Shown: positions 26,230 through 34,999 of the stretch, one piece after another
Layout: every line of letters begins with the position of its first letter
How positions within the stretch are numbered: position 1 is the first letter of the stretch
Source: Desulfovulcanus ferrireducens
GTDB taxonomy: Bacteria; Desulfobacterota; Desulfovibrionia; Desulfovibrionales; Desulfonatronovibrionaceae
DNA: 64,000 nucleotides
Direction: 5' to 3'
NCBI RefSeq assembly: GCF_018704065.1
Contig: NZ_JAGUQP010000014.1
Location: 1-64,000 of the forward strand
Notes under the pieces: generated by a model
What the model was told of the DNA's origin: nothing
The model's input: the letters and a program-made list of their open reading frames with translations, nothing else
Databases searched by the model: none
Made by a program: the position numbers and the translations under genes

Positions 26230-27435
26230 TTATATCCTGCGATCTACCAGGGCGTTGCGCTGATAGGCCCTCAAATGAAATTCTGGCAAGGCAGCCAGGA
26301 TATGGTCAAAAATATCGGCCTGAATAGCCTCGTAATTGGCCCAATTTGTATCATTCACAAAGCAGTAAATCTCCAGTGGCAGACCTTTATCCGCCGTAGG
26401 CTGTAGATGACGCACGATCAGGGTCAGGTCTTGTCTGATATTGGGATGGGACTTAAGATAAGCCAGGATATAGGCCCGCAAGGTACCCAGGTTTGTCAGG
26501 CGCCGGCCATTGAGCACTGATTCCGGACTGGCTCCTACATTTTTATTGTGCTCCTCGATTTCTATCCTTTTTTGCTCCAGATAACTTTTGAGAATATCTA
26601 TTTTTGATAAACGCTCCATGAGCTCGTCGTCCAGAAACTTGATGCTGGACTGGTCTATTAAAATAGATCTTTTAATCCTGCGCGCTCCGGCCTCTTCCAT
26701 CCCCCGCCAGTTTTTAAAGGAATGATCCAAAAACTTAAATGTAGGGATTGCCACAATGGTCTTGTCAAAATTTTGCACTTTGACTGTATGCAGGGCAATA
26801 TCAATGACATCGCCGTCAGCTCCAAACGCAGGCATCTCAATCCAGTCACCTTTTCGCAAAAGATCGTAACTGGCAATTTGAATGCTGGCCACAAAGGATA
26901 AAACCGTATCCTTAAAAATGAGCATGAGCACAGCGGTCAAAGCACCAATTCCACTTATCAGGCCCCAGGGAGATTTATCCAGGATAATGGAGATAAGAAA
27001 AATTCCCCCAATAATATAGACAAAAATTTTGACTAGTTGCAGATAACCTTTGATGGGGCGCCTGGCTGAAATGGGGTAGGTATTGTAGATGTCAACAAAG
27101 GAATCGAGAAGTTTGTTTACGACAAGAATAATAATAAAGGTTACATAAATAGAGACAATTTTCTGGCCATAGGAAAACAATGTGGGGAGGGCCTTTAGAC
27201 CATAATAAAAGACCATGGCCGGGATCAGTAAGATCAACTGGTTAAACACCTTGTTCTTGATCAATACATCGTCCCATTTGGTCTTGGTCTTTGTAAGAAT
27301 TTTATTGATCAAACCGAGCAGGTATTTTTGGCTCACTACATAACTTAACCAGCTGACAATAAAGACAAAGGCTAATTTAACCAGGTCGATACCGTAAGGG
27401 ATATTCGCTAATCCATCCCAGATTTTATCCAGCAT
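26230..27435 (-). CDS. Mechanosensitive ion channel family protein (YbdG-like MscS)
   Basis: 401 aa. About five N-terminal membrane helices are followed by the MscS core: GLISGIGALTAVLMLIFKDT (pore helix region) and SYDLLRKGDWIEMPAFGADG, the beta domain start, then VPNYKF-like IPTFKFLDHSFKNW. The large C-terminal domain with an insertion (EEHNKNVGASPESVLNGR) resembles the YbdG subfamily of osmotic-downshock channels. It stands alone between EamA and alr. Confidence 0.88.
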   Translation of the reverse strand: MLDKIWDGLANIPYGIDLVKLAFVFIVSWLSYVVSQKYLLGLINKILTKTKTKWDDVLIKNKVFNQLILLIPAMVFYYGLKALPTLFSYGQKIVSIYVTFIIILVVNKLLDSFVDIYNTYPISARRPIKGYLQLVKIFVYIIGGIFLISIILDKSPWGLISGIGALTAVLMLIFKDTVLSFVASIQIASYDLLRKGDWIEMPAFGADGDVIDIALHTVKVQNFDKTIVAIPTFKFLDHSFKNWRGMEEAGARRIKRSILIDQSSIKFLDDELMERLSKIDILKSYLEQKRIEIEEHNKNVGASPESVLNGRRLTNLGTLRAYILAYLKSHPNIRQDLTLIVRHLQPTADKGLPLEIYCFVNDTNWANYEAIQADIFDHILAALPEFHLRAYQRNALVDRRI

Positions 27436-27481
27436 AACTTCTTTTACCTCTTAAACTTTTAGCCTTTCTGAACATCGTGTT

Positions 27482-28603
27482 TTACTCATATTCCCTGGTG
27501 TTTTGCCCTAGTAGACAAAAAACCTCATAGGTGATGGTTCCCCACCATTTGGCCAGCTCTTCCGGCAGGATTTTCTCTTTACCCTGTCCACCCAAGACAT
27601 AGGCCAGGTCCCCCGGCCTGGTCTGCGGAATATGGCTTATGTCTATGGCTGTGAGTTGCATACAGACGCGGCCGATAACGGGGGCTCTTCTGCCATGGAC
27701 AAGCATCCATCCTTTGTTGGACAGAGCGCGGGAGTAATTGTCTGCATAGCCACAGGCAACAAGAGCCACTTGCATGTCTCGCGGGGCAGTAAAAGTTTGA
27801 CCATAACTTATACTTTGTCCTCTGGACAGGTCATGTACGGACAGGACCGGGGCCGTGACCTCCATTGCCGGAGTAAGCTTCTGTCCCTTTGCCTCCCACT
27901 TGGTTCCCCAAAATGGATTGGAGCCGTACAGGGAAATCCCCGGACGTTGGCCATCATAATGAAGTTCAGGGTAGGCCAGTAGGCCGGCAGAATTGACCAG
28001 AACCCGGGCAAACGAAAGGCCCCCTTTGTGCAGGTCCAGGCAAATCGTATCAAATTTCTTGCCCTGGGCCAGGACAAATTCCTTGGTTTCCGGATCATCA
28101 GCCGTGGCCAGGTGAGAGCAGACCATCTTTACTCGCACGTGGGGCATGGATTTAAGCTTGTTGATAAGTTTTGGCACGTCGTCCCTGGTAAAGCCTAGTC
28201 TGGCCATGCCCGTATCAAATTTAAGGGCGATACTTACCTGCCTGTCATTTCCAATATATTCTTGCAAGTAAGCCATCTGTTCCCACGTATAGATAAAAGG
28301 CATGATTTTATGGGGCACAATCTTTTCATAGTCTTCTTTTGTCACAGGTCCGAGTAAAGAAATGATCTCCCCGTCAAAAGGAACCTCCCGCAAAACCACT
28401 GCCTCATCAACGGTACCAACAGCCAGGATTTTGGCCCCGGCCTGGGCCAGAGTCGTGGCCACAGGGGCCAGCCCATGTCCGTAGGCATCAGCTTTGATCA
28501 CAGGGATAGGGTTAGGGGCCATGGTTTTCAAAAACAAAAAATTTGCCCTGATCTTTGACAGATTTATCCTTGTTTTTACCAAATTATACCAGATAGTAGA
28601 CAT
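27482..28603 (-). CDS. alr: Alanine racemase
   Basis: A PLP-dependent racemase providing D-alanine for peptidoglycan. The Schiff-base Lys lies in PIPVIKADAYGHG (~residue 39), the substrate region in RPGISLYGSNPF and the catalytic Tyr in the QSISYGQTF motif; GRVCMQLTAID is the usual C-terminal signature. 373 aa. Last minus-strand gene before the plus-strand cassette island; where an integron integrase might have been expected, only this gene is found. Confidence 0.95.
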   Translation of the reverse strand: MSTIWYNLVKTRINLSKIRANFLFLKTMAPNPIPVIKADAYGHGLAPVATTLAQAGAKILAVGTVDEAVVLREVPFDGEIISLLGPVTKEDYEKIVPHKIMPFIYTWEQMAYLQEYIGNDRQVSIALKFDTGMARLGFTRDDVPKLINKLKSMPHVRVKMVCSHLATADDPETKEFVLAQGKKFDTICLDLHKGGLSFARVLVNSAGLLAYPELHYDGQRPGISLYGSNPFWGTKWEAKGQKLTPAMEVTAPVLSVHDLSRGQSISYGQTFTAPRDMQVALVACGYADNYSRALSNKGWMLVHGRRAPVIGRVCMQLTAIDISHIPQTRPGDLAYVLGGQGKEKILPEELAKWWGTITYEVFCLLGQNTREYE

Positions 28604-28717
28604 ATTTGCTCACTTTAATCCAGTAGATTTTGTTTTGCTGTATATTTTTTCTCTTTTGGTTTGTAAACCATTATTATGCCAACGAAAACAGTTCTTGCCC
28701 ATGTCCTCCATTTGATC

Positions 28718-28867
28718 GGGTGGACCCGCTAGCGTTCTAACTCAAAAGTATTTTCCACTTTTCGTCATTCTAAGGGAGCGGAAGGACCGAAGGATCTCCT
28801 GCCGTAGCGAACGGGATTCTTCGCTTTGCTCAGAATGACGTAATCAGAGCAACTAGCTGATGCACCC
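28718..28867. mobile_element. MITE family E, copy 1
   Basis: 150 bp with ~25-bp inverted ends, GGGTGGACCCGCTAG and CTAGCTGATGCACCC, enclosing a second palindrome CGTCATTCTAAG...CTCAGAATGACG. It is matched almost base for base at 30703-30852. No ORF. 28604-28717 before it shows nothing. Confidence 0.8.
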
Positions 28868-28994
28868 GACAAGACCTATGTAACATTTGAGATGGTTCAG
28901 GTTTTTAAATCGATTAATATCCTTGATTTCAGTAAAAAGGTAATGGTCGTTTTAATCCTTGCCTTCGGGAAGGGATGTTGCGAAAATAGTGTAC

Positions 28995-29562
28995 GTCATG
29001 ATTCCGTTTGACTTCCCACCTTATCTCACAACGCATTAAAATAACATAAAATCAGACCCCATCCTAATATCTAACCCCTAAATAATTAAGCGATTTTTAA
29101 TTGAGTTTTACATTAACTATTTGGAATAAAAGTAGATTTTAAGCCAGCGATTTTCACTCAATAGGTGAGATTGCCACGGGCAGCTCCGCTGCCCTCGCAA
29201 TGACAATCTCGCCCCTGTCATTGCGAGCGGAACAAAGTGGAGCGAAGCAATCTCAAAGTTTGAACTGCAAAAAAATCGCGCAAGTTAGGATTTAACTTAC
29301 TTTTAATCTTTCACGTCTCACGCAGTACGCTTTAAAAGAATAATTAAGAGAAGCGAGCCAATTTTTATATTATTATATTAGGTTGGCAAAAAGGAAGTTT
29401 TTTTAGATCTAATAATTCCTATGGAAAGTTTTAATTTTTACGCTAACCATTGAGTATAATATGTAATTTTAATGCAGGTGGTCTGATTAATAAAAATTTT
29501 ATATTGTCATAAAGTCTTTTTTTTATTTTTTTCTTGTTATAAAGGTGAGTTGATGTTATCTT
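28995..29562 (+). promoter_or_regulatory. Repeat D, copy 1, with conserved promoter
   Basis: It begins at TTTGACTTCCCACCTTATC, contains an inserted family A element, continues with CTCACGCAGTACGCTTTAA and AGCGAGCCAATTTTT, and ends in a promoter: TTGTTA (29534-29539), 17 bp, TATCTT (29557-29562). The same order of blocks occurs in five more copies at 31, 33.3, 34.5, 39.2 and 44.7 kb. It lies ~100 bp upstream of a lipoprotein gene. Confidence 0.75.
29088..29285. mobile_element. MITE family A, copy 4 (long form), inside repeat D1
   Basis: AAGCGATTTTTAATTGAG at the left, a second GCGATTTTCACTC, the core GAGATTGCCACGGGCAG, and AAAAAATCGCGCAAGTT at the right. The long form has ~55 bp of extra sequence at its left, as do copies 6 and 7. 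Confidence 0.75.
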
Positions 29563-29663
29563 CTTTGGAATTCCTTTAGGGGAAAGGATTTGTGTTAAGT
29601 ATCTTAAATTTATCTAATTTATGTTAGATCTCTGAATGTATCGAGGGGATCTGAGGAGGAAGC

Positions 29664-30239
29664 ATGTATTCTATAGCCAAACGAAAAGGCCAGTATTTTC
29701 TGCTTTTGCCGCTTGTACTCTTTATTGTAGGCTGTCATTTATGGAACTCAAACAATAATACACAGTCTAATGAAGCAGTCGTAGAGGCTAGGCAGAAAAT
29801 CGCGCAGTATAAAGAAGAGGCTACGCTATTGGCCTCACGCATTAAGCGTCAATATGAAGGTAATGAAAACACGCAGAACTATATCAAGGCCCGGGATTTG
29901 TACGATATTGCTATGACTCAGAATAACAGCTGGGTGACTTCGTTGAAGCTTGGCATCGCAAATAATGAAGACCTAGAAAAGACGCAAGCGTTTAAAGACA
30001 AGGCAAAGTCTGCCGCTGAGGCCTCTAAGACATTTAGAGAATTTGGTAATAGTGTAATGCCTAAGACTAAGATGGTTGGGGTATCATATATAGTGGTGAG
30101 CAACCTCATAGGATTACTAGTCGAGAATGGGCTCGTTATATGGAATAACTACAGGGGAGAGCAAGAAGCGGCCAGAGTAGCCGCAGCAGAGCGAACCGAG
30201 AAGGAACTTAGATGGTCTAGGTGGGAAGACATTAAGTAA
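29664..30239 (+). CDS. Hypothetical lipoprotein (first cassette gene)
   Basis: 191 aa with a lipoprotein signal ending LVLFIVGC (Cys ~29), a charged coiled-coil-like region (residues 40-70) and a C-terminal amphipathic or membrane segment MVGVSYIVVSNLIGLLVENG. No family recognised. Strong GAGGAGG site before the ATG. Repeat D1 supplies a promoter upstream, and an attC-like site follows 17 bp after the stop, as expected for an integron cassette. Confidence 0.7.
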   Translation: MYSIAKRKGQYFLLLPLVLFIVGCHLWNSNNNTQSNEAVVEARQKIAQYKEEATLLASRIKRQYEGNENTQNYIKARDLYDIAMTQNNSWVTSLKLGIANNEDLEKTQAFKDKAKSAAEASKTFREFGNSVMPKTKMVGVSYIVVSNLIGLLVENGLVIWNNYRGEQEAARVAAAERTEKELRWSRWEDIK

Positions 30240-30256
30240 TCACGCCAATGAAAACG

Positions 30257-30428
30257 ATCTAACCCTTCATTCCAACCGACCGGCTCCGCCAGCGGCTGGG
30301 TCCACATAATGAGCCTATAGAAAAACGCCAAAATGGCTGTTTTTCTGGAATTCGGGAATAGTAGTAATTTCATGTAGTTACAAACCCATAAGTTGTGAAA
30401 AATGATTTTTTCTACAGACTCGTTGGGC
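30257..30428 (+). other. attC-like site, interrupted by MITE C
   Basis: R''-like ATCTAAC (30257-30263) is followed by CCTTCATTCCAACCGACCGG, a small palindrome and, after an inserted 111-bp element, R' GTTGGGC (30422-30428), matching GTTRRRY. The sequence before the insertion is very similar in style to known ~60-bp attC sites. It lies directly after the lipoprotein gene. Confidence 0.6.
30311..30421. mobile_element. MITE family C, copy 1
   Basis: Ends GAGCCTATAGAAAAA and TTTTTTCTACAGACTC are terminal inverted repeats. The body shares GAATTCGGGAATAG and AGTTACAAACCCATAA with copies at 37.3 and 40.3 kb. 111 bp, non-coding. Confidence 0.75.
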
Positions 30429-30449
30429 TCTAAATAAATGGAGGAGGTA

Positions 30450-30548
30450 ATGTATTATCCAAAAGGCAAGAAGGAAATTTTCCAAAAGTTCCTTCAATTA
30501 GCGTATAAAAAATTGGTGATGAATAGATTTTTTCATACGGGTTATTAA
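30450..30548 (+). CDS. Small ORF, 32 aa
   Basis: ATG with an excellent GGAGGAGG 7-bp upstream, coding MYYPKGKKEIFQKFLQLAYK and ending NRFFHTGY. It lies directly after the attC-like site, where a cassette gene would begin. It may be the truncated start of a longer gene whose remainder was lost when E2/D2 arrived. The following 150 bp hold no feature apart from a tiny reverse reading frame. Confidence 0.35.
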   Translation: MYYPKGKKEIFQKFLQLAYKKLVMNRFFHTGY

Positions 30549-30702
30549 AAGGTTATAGGTATAGGTTTCCTGAAGGGCGGAGTCTTTACGAATTGCAACC
30601 TAGGCAACCTCAATAATCACATAGCGTAGGTACTTGTTTTGCCTGTAAGTAATTCCTCTGTCATGATAATTTTCTCCTGATGAATATTGAAGAGACAAGA
30701 CA

Positions 30703-30852
30703 GGGTGCATCCGCTAGTGTTCTAGCTCAAAAGTATTTTTCACCTCTCGTCATTCTGAGGGAGCGGAACGACCGAAGAATCTCCTACCGTAGCGAATGAG
30801 ATTCTTTGCTTTGCTCAGAATGACGTAATCAGAGCAACTAGCGGATGCACCC
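30703..30852. mobile_element. MITE family E, copy 2
   Basis: GGGTGCATCCGCTAGTGTTC at the left and GCAACTAGCGGATGCACCC at the right form near-perfect inverted ends around CGTCATTCTGAG...CTCAGAATGACG. Same length as copy 1; both are followed by the same ~130 bp and then repeat D. Confidence 0.82.
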
Positions 30853-30984
30853 GACAAGACCTATGTAAGATTTGAGATGGCTCAGGTTTTTAAATCGATT
30901 AATATCTTTGATTTCAGTAAAAAGGTAATAGTCGTTTTAATCCTCCCCTTCGGAAAAGGATGCTGCGAAAATAATAAGCGTTCA

Positions 30985-31494
30985 TGATTTCGTTTGACTT
31001 CCCACCTTATCTCACAACGCATTAAAATAACATAAAATCAGAACCCATCCTAATATCTAACCCCTAAATTAAGCGATTTTCACTCGATAGTTGAGATTGC
31101 CACGGGCAGCTCCGCTGCCCTCGCAATGACAGGATGTGCGCTATGTCATTGCGAGGAGCGTTAGCCTTGATGCAATCTCAAACTTTAAACTGCAAAAAAA
31201 TCGCGCAAGTTAGGATTTAACTTGTTTTAATCTTTCACGTCTCACGCAGTACGCTTTAAAAGAATAATTAAAAGAAGCGAGCCAATTTTTTATTTAAAAT
31301 ATTATGATTATATTAGGTCGATGAAAAGGAATTTTTTGGGCTAACTTATTTCTATGGAAAGTTTTAATTTTTACGCTAACCATTTAAGATAATATGTAAT
31401 TTTTATACAGATAGTCTGGTTAACTTGATTTTTTGATTGTCAAAAAGCCTATTTTTTATTTTATCTTAATACAAAAGTAAGTTAGGGTTATTTT
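30985..31494 (+). promoter_or_regulatory. Repeat D, copy 2, with conserved promoter
   Basis: Same blocks as copy 1, including a family A insertion. Promoter: TTAATA (31466-31471), 17 bp, TATTTT (31489-31494). It lies ~125 bp upstream of the HPP gene. With E2 it forms a ~780-bp direct repeat of 28718-29500. Confidence 0.72.
31069..31211. mobile_element. MITE family A, copy 5 (short form), inside repeat D2
   Basis: From TTAAGCGATTTTCACTCG to AAAAAAATCGCGCAAG, with the core GAGATTGCCACGGGCAG and GTCATTGCGAGGAGCG. It lacks the extra ~55 bp seen in copy 4. Confidence 0.75.
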
Positions 31495-31619
31495 AATTAA
31501 ATATTATTAAACCATATTAATTTATGTTAGCCAGTATCATAAACGACTAGTTTAATGTGTAATCTTATCAGATAGAAGTATCACTTATATTCTTTATAGG
31601 TGGTAGATGGAGATGTTTT

Positions 31620-32156
31620 ATGAACTACTTTGACAAAATGAAAGGCGTAAAAAGAAGTCCGCCGCTTGTAAATTTATCTGAAATTTTTTGGTCCTGGGTC
31701 GGCGCTTTTTCAGGCATCTCATCTGTTGCATATGTTCATTACAATCTCCTAGGACAAACGGATTTAGTTATGATAATAGGCTCTTTTGGGGCTTCAGCAG
31801 TTCTTATTTATGGGGTTATAGAAAGTCCTTTAGCTCAACCCAGAAACCTAATAGGTGGCCATATTTTTTCGGCTATAATAGGTGTAGCCGCCTATCAGCT
31901 ATTTCATAGCCATATGTGGCTTTCTGCGGCGGTTGCCGTTGCGACAGCTATTGCTATCATGCATGCTACAAAAACCCTTCATCCTCCAGGAGGGGCTACG
32001 GCATTAATTGCGGTAATCGGAAGCCAAAAGATTCATGACCTTGGTTATCTTTATGCAGTTATACCTGTTGGCTTGGGAGCGGTCATCATGTTGATTGTTG
32101 CACTTTTGGTAAACAATATCCCCAAAAGTCGCAGATACCCACAGTTTTGGTTATAA
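31620..32156 (+). CDS. HPP family integral membrane protein
   Basis: 178 aa, four membrane helices, with the HPP family core: SFGASAVLIYGVIESPLAQP, RNLIGGHIFSAIIGV and the His-Pro-Pro motif TLHPPGGATALIAVIG. Some family members are linked to nitrite transport, most are uncharacterised. GGTGGTAGATGGAG precedes the start. An attC-like site ends the unit ~100 bp downstream, and repeat D2 is the likely promoter. Confidence 0.9.
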   Translation: MNYFDKMKGVKRSPPLVNLSEIFWSWVGAFSGISSVAYVHYNLLGQTDLVMIIGSFGASAVLIYGVIESPLAQPRNLIGGHIFSAIIGVAAYQLFHSHMWLSAAVAVATAIAIMHATKTLHPPGGATALIAVIGSQKIHDLGYLYAVIPVGLGAVIMLIVALLVNNIPKSRRYPQFWL

Positions 32157-32258
32157 AGTGTTAAATTCACCGTAACTTTCGGTCCACCGCTAATGGAACT
32201 AAAAGAAGAAAAGTTATGATAACTTCTGGCTATTGTTGCCTAATTTAAAGAAAATGCG

Positions 32259-32331
32259 GTCTAATCAGTCGTTGAAGTCAGATGTGCGAAGGCTAGCGTT
32301 TTTATACGCCGCTGAACTTAATGTATTAGGC
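32259..32331 (+). other. attC-like site
   Basis: Left arm GTCTAATCAGTCGTTGAAG and right arm CTGAACTTAATGTATTAGGC are imperfectly complementary (GTCTAAT/ATTAGGC, GAAGTCAG/CTGAACTT) with a central stem-loop. The R' box reads ATTAGGC, not GTTRRRY. It lies between the HPP and wrbA genes. Confidence 0.55.
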
Positions 32332-32401
32332 AAAAAGATGTCAGCAATGGCAAAAATTATGAATAAATACCAGGCGGTTAAGTTATTATAAGGAGAGGAA
32401 T

Positions 32402-32998
32402 ATGAAGAAGATTTTGGTGCTGTATTATTCAATGTATGGTCACACTGAAACAATGGCAAAAGCGGTTGCCGAAGGGGTAGGTTCAGTTGATAGTATTGAG
32501 GTAACGGTAAAAAGAGTGCCTGAGCTTGTGCCCGAAGAAGTCGCTCGTAAAGCCGGTGCCAAAATGGATCAGGAAGCTTCCGTAGCTGACCCCAAAGAAC
32601 TAGATAAATACGATGCCATTATTTTTGGTTCTCCAACTAGATTCGGGAACATGGCATCTCAAATGCGTAATTTTTTAGATCAAACAGGATCCTTATGGCT
32701 CAAAGGTGCCTTGGTAGGAAAGATAGGCAGTGTCTTTACAAGTACTGGTACTGGTGGAGGAAACGAAACAACGATCCAATCATTTCATACAACACTATTT
32801 CATCACGGTATGGTTGTCGTTGGTTTGCCATATTCTTGTCAAGATTTACTGGATATATCTCAGGCAAGAGGCGGATCTCCATTAGGTGCCGGGACGCTAG
32901 CGGGTATTGACGGTTCAAGGCAGCCATCTGAAACTGAGCTTTCTATGGCAAAATTTCAAGGTAAGCATGTTGCCGAGATAACAAAAAGAATGACATAA
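32402..32998 (+). CDS. wrbA: NAD(P)H:quinone oxidoreductase, WrbA family
   Basis: A flavodoxin-like FMN enzyme for two-electron quinone reduction. The FMN phosphate loop is [12 protein letters not shown] (residues ~8-19); [20 protein letters not shown] and [11 protein letters not shown] are the flavin-contacting signatures of type IV quinone reductases. 198 aa. AAGGAGAGG before the ATG. A cassette between two attC-like sites; plausible role in oxidative or quinone stress. Confidence 0.95.
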   Translation: MKKILVLYYSMYGHTETMAKAVAEGVGSVDSIEVTVKRVPELVPEEVARKAGAKMDQEASVADPKELDKYDAIIFGSPTRFGNMASQMRNFLDQTGSLWLKGALVGKIGSVFTSTGTGGGNETTIQSFHTTLFHHGMVVVGLPYSCQDLLDISQARGGSPLGAGTLAGIDGSRQPSETELSMAKFQGKHVAEITKRMT

Positions 32999-33002
32999 AA
33001 TT

Positions 33003-33058
33003 GCCTAACGATGAGGCATATCCGGACAGGACGTATCCAGTGTCTATACCTGTTGAGG
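33003..33058 (+). other. attC-like site (short, weak)
   Basis: R''-like GCCTAAC (33003-33009), overlapping just past the wrbA stop, and GTTGAGG (33052-33058). The arms GCCTAACGATGAGGCATA and TATACCTGTTGAGG pair imperfectly. 56 bp. Downstream, 33120-33175 has two further small hairpins (TTCGGCAgatgTTGCCGAA, ACGGCCttataGGCCGT). Confidence 0.4.
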
Positions 33059-33209
33059 TAAAGTTTAATTCTCTTCTTTTTTTAACCGCAGACCCACGCA
33101 GACTAACGCAGACATTTTTGTTCGGCAGATGTTGCCGAACAAGAACCTGACGGCCTTATAGGCCGTGTTTAAGCTTAGTAGCAATCACTTTCTGGGGTGA
33201 TGATAGCCG

Positions 33210-33422
33210 TTCCGATTTTTTATTTGAAATATTATGATATTAGGTCGCTGAAAAGGAAGTTTTTTAGGGCAACTACATTTTAGGAGAAACTTGAATTTTT
33301 ACGTTAACCATATAAGATGATATGTAATTATAATTCAGTTAGTTTGAATGGGCAAAATTTTAGAAAGTCAAAAAAGTTTATTTTTTATTTTCCTTGCTAT
33401 AAAAATTAATTAATGCTAATTG
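33210..33422 (+). promoter_or_regulatory. Repeat D, copy 3 (3' half only)
   Basis: It starts within the ATTTTTTATTTGAAATATTA block and keeps the rest of D. Promoter-like TTGCTA (33394-33399), 17 bp, TAATTG (33417-33422). It leads into a gene fragment. Confidence 0.65.
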
Positions 33423-33443
33423 TTTTGAATAACATTTAGGATA

Positions 33444-33561
33444 ATGCATATATCGACAAAATGATTACGTTTTAATACTTGAAGTAAGAAATGGTTCTTA
33501 CGGTTGGTTGCCAAAGGACGCGTGGGATTGGATAAGTGAAAATGTGCTACGTTAAAACATT
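33444..33561 (+). pseudogene. Truncated/frameshifted gene fragment
   Basis: ATG at 33444 opens a frame of only six codons, but the overlapping frame continues as DYVLILEVRNGSYGWLPKD and ends AWDWISENVLR. The composition looks protein-like, so a frameshifted remnant of a cassette gene is likely. 33562-33804 after it contains VCR-like sequence (GACTCCCGCTTAAAGTTT, AATGTTGTTGC) and hairpins in the 5' leader of the next gene. Confidence 0.35.
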
Positions 33562-33804
33562 TAAATAAGAGCATGCACCCGCCTACAAATCGGCGCTTTT
33601 CCGGCCGCTTGACTCCCGCTTAAAGTTTCGTGTTTTCAAAATGTTGTTGCCCAGCAATGTTAGCGCCAGGCGATGACTGTCGCTATTTGTTGCTGTTGTT
33701 ATCAAAAAATAGCCAATGTATGGCTGATCGCTATCGATTAATTTGTGTGGTTGGTTATTAGATAGCGTTTTATCTATCAAGCCGCAGAAAAAAAGGAGTG
33801 TTTT

Positions 33805-34077
33805 ATGAATATGTATGTTGGCAATCTTGCCTTCAGCGTGACCGAAGATGATCTGAATACTGCATTCTCAGAATTCGGAGAAGTAGAAAGTGTGAACATT
33901 ATAACGGAAAAGTACTCAGGACAGTCAAAAGGTTTTGGCTTTGTTGAAATGTCAGACAATTCAGAAGCTGATAAAGCGATAAAAGCCTTGAATGGAACCG
34001 AACTGAAAGGGCGCGAAATAAAAGTAAACCAGGCAAAACCTCGTGGCGAGCGTTCCTCGCGCAAACCAAGATATTAA
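33805..34077 (+). CDS. RNA recognition motif (RRM) RNA-binding protein
   Basis: 90 aa forming a single RRM: RNP2 is MYVGNLAF (residues 3-10) and RNP1 is SKGFGFVEM (~40-48), followed by a short basic tail RGERSSRKPRY. Small bacterial proteins of this sort resemble cyanobacterial cold-inducible Rbp proteins. AAAGGAGTG precedes the ATG. The long leader with hairpins could allow post-transcriptional control. Cassette followed directly by an attC-like site. Confidence 0.95.
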   Translation: MNMYVGNLAFSVTEDDLNTAFSEFGEVESVNIITEKYSGQSKGFGFVEMSDNSEADKAIKALNGTELKGREIKVNQAKPRGERSSRKPRY

Positions 34078-34147
34078 CACCTGACAAGTGCATCAAGACT
34101 GACAGCTAGGCCATTGGCCTAGCTGCAGCTTATGCTGGCCGTTGTGA
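34072..34147 (+). other. attC-like site
   Basis: It overlaps the RRM stop codon. TATTAAC then ACCTGACAAGTGCATC pairs imperfectly with CAGCTTATGCTGGCCGTT; the centre is a perfect 10-bp hairpin CAGCTAGGCC-ATT-GGCCTAGCTG. The terminal box GTTGTGA deviates from GTTRRRY. 34148-34317 downstream has only small hairpins (CTAGCCCGTAAGGGCTAAG, CTGCCACTCGGTGGCAG). Confidence 0.5.
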
Positions 34148-34317
34148 TAGTAGAAAAGCCAGATTTTTATATAAACTAGCCCGTAAGGGCTAAGATCTAA
34201 GATTTTTATCTGCCACTCGGTGGCAGGAAAAGAAAACTTTGAGCCTTCCTGCCCTGTTGAATCCTGCCTTCTGGCAGTCAAGAAATGAAAAGGGTGCAGC
34301 GAAAAAAAACAGTATGC

Positions 34318-34715
34318 TCTCATCATTTCGTTAGACTACCCGCCTTATCTCTCAACATATTAAAATAACAGAGAATCTGAATTTATTCTTGTTGGTAATG
34401 CAACATCGTCAAAATTATATCTAAAAGCAAGTTTTGCTTCACCTTTAATTTTTAACGTCTCAAGCAGTACGCTTTAAAAGAATAATTAAAAGAAGCGAGC
34501 CAATTTTTTATTTGAAATATTATGATTATATTAGGTTGGCGAAAAAGAAGTTTTTTAGGTTTAATAATTTCTATAGAAAGTTTTAATTTTTACGTTAACC
34601 ATCTAAGATGATATATGATTTTAATATAGATGCCCTTATTAATCGTAATTATAGAGCTCCAATAAACCTATTTTTTTTATTTTTTCTTGATACAAAGATA
34701 AATTGATGTTAGAAT
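34318..34715 (+). promoter_or_regulatory. Repeat D, copy 4 (no MITE insertion), with conserved promoter
   Basis: Complete D without family A: GTTAGACTACCCGCCTTATC, CTCAAGCAGTACGCTTTAA, AGCGAGCCAATTTTTTATT, TTTTTACGTTAACCATC. The promoter is the best of the six: TTGATA (34687-34692), 17 bp, TAGAAT (34710-34715). It lies 110 bp upstream of two tiny ORFs. Confidence 0.78.
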
Positions 34716-34824
34716 AGCAAATATTACTTATGAATCTAAATTTATGTGCTAGAAATACATGAAAAAAATAGAGATTTAAGATATAAATAAATGCTCGCTC
34801 TCATATAAAGAGTTCTATGGTCTT

Positions 34825-34998
34825 ATGGACGAGCTTTTATTTAAGATTTTTGGACGTCTCACAAAAGAAATTCTAAAATTTGTACTCTTTAACGATGAGG
34901 TTGTGAATGTTTTGAAAAAAGTTCTTAAAGCTCCTAGTTACATAATTCACAGTATTTTCATCGAAAACTCGGAGTTACTTTTAAATAAAGAAGGATGA
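34825..34998 (+). CDS. Small ORF, 57 aa (first of a tiny two-gene cassette)
   Basis: MDELLFKIFGRLTKEILKFV continues to a C-terminus ENSELLLNKEG. Alternating hydrophobic and charged residues suggest amphipathic helices. It is one base apart from the next ORF (TGA-A-ATG), so they are probably coupled. Promoter D4 is upstream and an attC lies after the pair. No family recognised; a toxin-antitoxin pair is possible but not shown. Confidence 0.5.
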   Translation: MDELLFKIFGRLTKEILKFVLFNDEVVNVLKKVLKAPSYIIHSIFIENSELLLNKEG

Positions 34999-34999
34999 A

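Noticed and set aside
26215-26406. Plus-strand 63-aa ORF over the mscS 3' end
   Set aside because: Shadow of the conserved mscS gene on the other strand.
28604-29663. Search for an integron integrase or attI next to the first cassette
   Set aside because: No tyrosine recombinase reading frame is present on either strand; the space is filled with repeats E, D and A. The integrase is absent or elsewhere.
30610-30675. Small minus-strand ORF with ribosome-binding site (MTEELLTGKTSTYAM)
   Set aside because: Only 15 codons; could be a truncated gene start but cannot be supported.
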